Source: Oscillospiraceae bacterium (GTDB taxonomy: Bacteria; Bacillota; Clostridia; Oscillospirales; Oscillospiraceae). Taken from it: a stretch of 5,690 nucleotides of DNA. Position 1 is the stretch's first letter, and each line of letters opens with the position of its first letter. The notes under the pieces were generated by a model. It worked only from the letters and a program-made list of their open reading frames with translations. It did no database searches and was not told the origin of the DNA. The translations under genes were made by a program, and so were the position numbers. Of this stretch, positions 4,426 to 5,690 are shown piece after piece. The DNA is taken from assembly GCA_029067025.1 (NCBI GenBank), contig JAIEFH010000061.1, positions 1 through 5,690 on the forward strand. Reading direction: 5' to 3'.

Positions 4426-5435
4426 TTGGGGGCCACAGTGAGAGCCCTATCCTTCTGGCTGAGGGTGAACTGTCTCTCCAGCCCCTTGGTGATGGTCACA
4501 GAGCCGTCCTCCTCCACCAGAACCAGCTCAAAGCCCAGCTCAGAGCCGTGCCGGAGCCAGAAATCTACCGCCCTCTCCCGCCCCATGACGAACAGGGCGG
4601 TGGACAGCGCGTCGCACACCGCGCCGCAGTCCCCCACCACGGTGACGGACACCAGCCCGCTCCGGGCGGGCGAGCCAGTCTTGGGGTCGAGTATGTGCCA
4701 ATAGCGCACGCCGTTCTCCTCAAAATACCGCTCGTACCCACCGGAGGTGACCACGGCCTGGTCAATGATCTCCACCACGCCCAGGTTCCCGTCCCTTTCC
4801 GGGTCGCGGATCCCGACGCGCCAGGGGGAGCCGTCCGGCTTGGCCCCCACAGTCTGGATGTTGCCGCCCAAATCCAGCATGGCGGAGGTGACGCCGTTCT
4901 CTTTCATCAAATGGGACAGCTCGTCCCCGGTATAGCCCTTGGCCACGCTGCCCAGGTCGATCTCCATACCCTCGGGCAGGGCGGCGCGCACCCCATCCCA
5001 TTCCACTTTTGCGTAGTCCACCAGGGGCAGCAGAGCGGCCAGCTCGGCCTCAGTGGGGATAGAGTATTCCCCGGTGGTGAAGCCCCAAGCGCGCAGGACG
5101 GGGTAGATGGAGATGTCCAGCGCCCCGTTGGTACGTTCACACATACCAAGCGCCGTGGCCAGCAGATCCGCCGTCTCTGGGGACAATTCCGCCGCGCCGT
5201 CACGGTTCAGGGCGTAGATTTCGCTGCCCTCATCGGTGACAGACCACAGGGCTTCCAGCTCCTTCACCCGGTCCTCGGCCTCGTCCAGCAGGGCCTCGTC
5301 CCCGCCCTCGTACAGCCGCAGGGTCATCACGGTGTCCATGGCAAAAAAGATGTCCTCCGCTGTGGGCCGCGCCTGGGCCGGGGCACACCCCGCCAGCAGG
5401 ATAAACGCCAGACACAGCGCGAAAAGGCGCCTCAT
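4422..5435 (-). CDS. apbE: FAD:protein FMN transferase, ApbE family lipoprotein
   Basis: Predicted to cleave FAD and attach FMN to a threonine of partner proteins outside the membrane, such as Rnf/Nqr subunits or other flavin-carrying electron-transfer proteins. The 337-residue product begins with MRR, a hydrophobic stretch and the lipobox LAGC (Cys17), so it should be a lipid-anchored extracellular protein. Family blocks in order are FAMDTVMTLRL (31-41), SEIYALNRDG (71-80), TNGALDISIYPVLRAWGF (102-119), IDLGSVAKGY (159-168), LDLGGNIQTVG (187-197), VTSGGYERYF (229-238), HILDPKTGSP (247-256) and DALSTALF (275-282). Asp275 and Thr279 are likely magnesium ligands. The ATG at 5435 is preferred for its signal peptide, GGAG 8 bases upstream, and ATGA overlap with the upstream stop. 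No flavinylation target gene is visible here. Confidence 0.95.
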   Translation of the reverse strand: MRRLFALCLAFILLAGCAPAQARPTAEDIFFAMDTVMTLRLYEGGDEALLDEAEDRVKELEALWSVTDEGSEIYALNRDGAAELSPETADLLATALGMCERTNGALDISIYPVLRAWGFTTGEYSIPTEAELAALLPLVDYAKVEWDGVRAALPEGMEIDLGSVAKGYTGDELSHLMKENGVTSAMLDLGGNIQTVGAKPDGSPWRVGIRDPERDGNLGVVEIIDQAVVTSGGYERYFEENGVRYWHILDPKTGSPARSGLVSVTVVGDCGAVCDALSTALFVMGRERAVDFWLRHGSELGFELVLVEEDGSVTITKGLERQFTLSQKDRALTVAPN

Positions 5436-5689
5436 CTCAGATGCTCCGGGATGGAGTCGTCCCGGTCGATCCACTCCGCTTCCACATCTACCACCCGGTA
5501 GTCTGTGGGCGTGTCCCGGATGACCACCTTGGCGATGCCGGCGTTGATGATGAGCCTGCGGCACATGGAGCAGGAGGTGGAGCCGGGGATCAGCTCTCCC
5601 GTGTCCGGGTCCTTGCACACCATATACAGCGTGGCCCCCAGCACCTCCCGCCGGGAGGCGGAGATGATGGCGTTGGCCTCTGCGTGGAC
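5432..5689 (-). CDS. Cytidine/deoxycytidylate deaminase family protein (3' part only)
   Basis: Only the last 85 residues are in the window; the 5' end lies beyond base 5690. The fragment opens with VHAEANAII, giving the zinc-ligand histidine and catalytic glutamate (HAE), followed after a long insert by SCSMCRRLIINAGI with the two zinc-ligand cysteines. This is the layout of the zinc-dependent CMP/dCMP deaminase fold. The usual Pro before the first cysteine is Ser, and the HAE-to-CxxC spacing includes a KDPDTGELIPG segment. The product could be a dCMP deaminase feeding dUMP synthesis, or a related nucleoside or base deaminase; the fragment cannot decide. Its TGA overlaps the apbE start by ATGA, so the two genes are co-transcribed and translationally coupled, though a functional link is not obvious. 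Confidence 0.85.
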   Translation of the reverse strand, partial: VHAEANAIISASRREVLGATLYMVCKDPDTGELIPGSTSCSMCRRLIINAGIAKVVIRDTPTDYRVVDVEAEWIDRDDSIPEHLR

Positions 5690-5690
5690 G

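Noticed and set aside
4548..5501. Plus-strand frame antisense to apbE
   Set aside because: Pro/Gly/His/Gln-rich shadow with no recognisable domain; apbE on the other strand has every family motif.
5436..5618. 61-residue N-terminal extension of ApbE running inside the deaminase gene
   Set aside because: It would bury the lipoprotein signal peptide, is low-complexity Gly/His/Arg-rich, and is a shadow of the deaminase frame.
5648..5662. CCTCCC/GGGAGG inverted repeat near the right edge
   Set aside because: Lies inside the deaminase coding region (Arg/Ser codons) with no U-run; explained by coding sequence.

Overview
The window is GC-rich, has strong AGGAGG-type ribosome binding sites, and carries GlpP together with a single-domain DhaM. 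This points to a Gram-positive anaerobe of the Clostridia, most likely an Oscillospiraceae gut bacterium of the Flavonifractor/Intestinimonas kind. The placement is inferred from gene content and composition; no ribosomal marker is present.

Layout. (1) Bases 1-196 hold no secure gene. They contain an imperfect inverted-repeat element (about 14-102) and the leader of a small gene. (2) Bases 197-403 (+) encode a 68-residue acidic peptide made of four 16-residue repeats, each with a Met-Asn signature. Repeats 2 and 4 add a C-x6-C pair that contains C-x3-D. A structured, apparently two-way terminator follows. (3) glpP (521-1090, -) encodes a glycerol-3-phosphate-responsive antiterminator and has an excellent sigma-A promoter. 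(4) Divergent from it is dhaK-dhaL-dhaM (1226-3243, +), a complete PTS-dependent dihydroxyacetone kinase operon, closed by a perfect 16-bp terminator. (5) A tandem-GNAT acetyltransferase (3317-4264, -) is preceded by a leader with its own promoter, a 12-codon open frame with a ribosome binding site, and a hairpin followed by a U-rich run. (6) An ApbE-type FAD:protein FMN transferase lipoprotein (4422-5435, -) overlaps by ATGA the 3' end of a cytidine/dCMP deaminase-family gene (5432-5689, -), whose 5' part lies outside the window.

How the genes work together. DhaM accepts phosphate from HPr, DhaL carries it as bound ATP/ADP, and DhaK transfers it to dihydroxyacetone to give glycolytic dihydroxyacetone phosphate. 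The neighbouring GlpP suggests a link to glycerol or glycerol-3-phosphate sensing, although no glpF, glpK or glpD is visible. The deaminase and ApbE genes form a separate minus-strand unit. The acetyltransferase promoter is embedded in the end of apbE and its terminator.

The two least explained pieces are the Met-Asn repeat peptide, which resembles a multi-core RiPP precursor, and the leader-ORF/attenuator-like region before the acetyltransferase.
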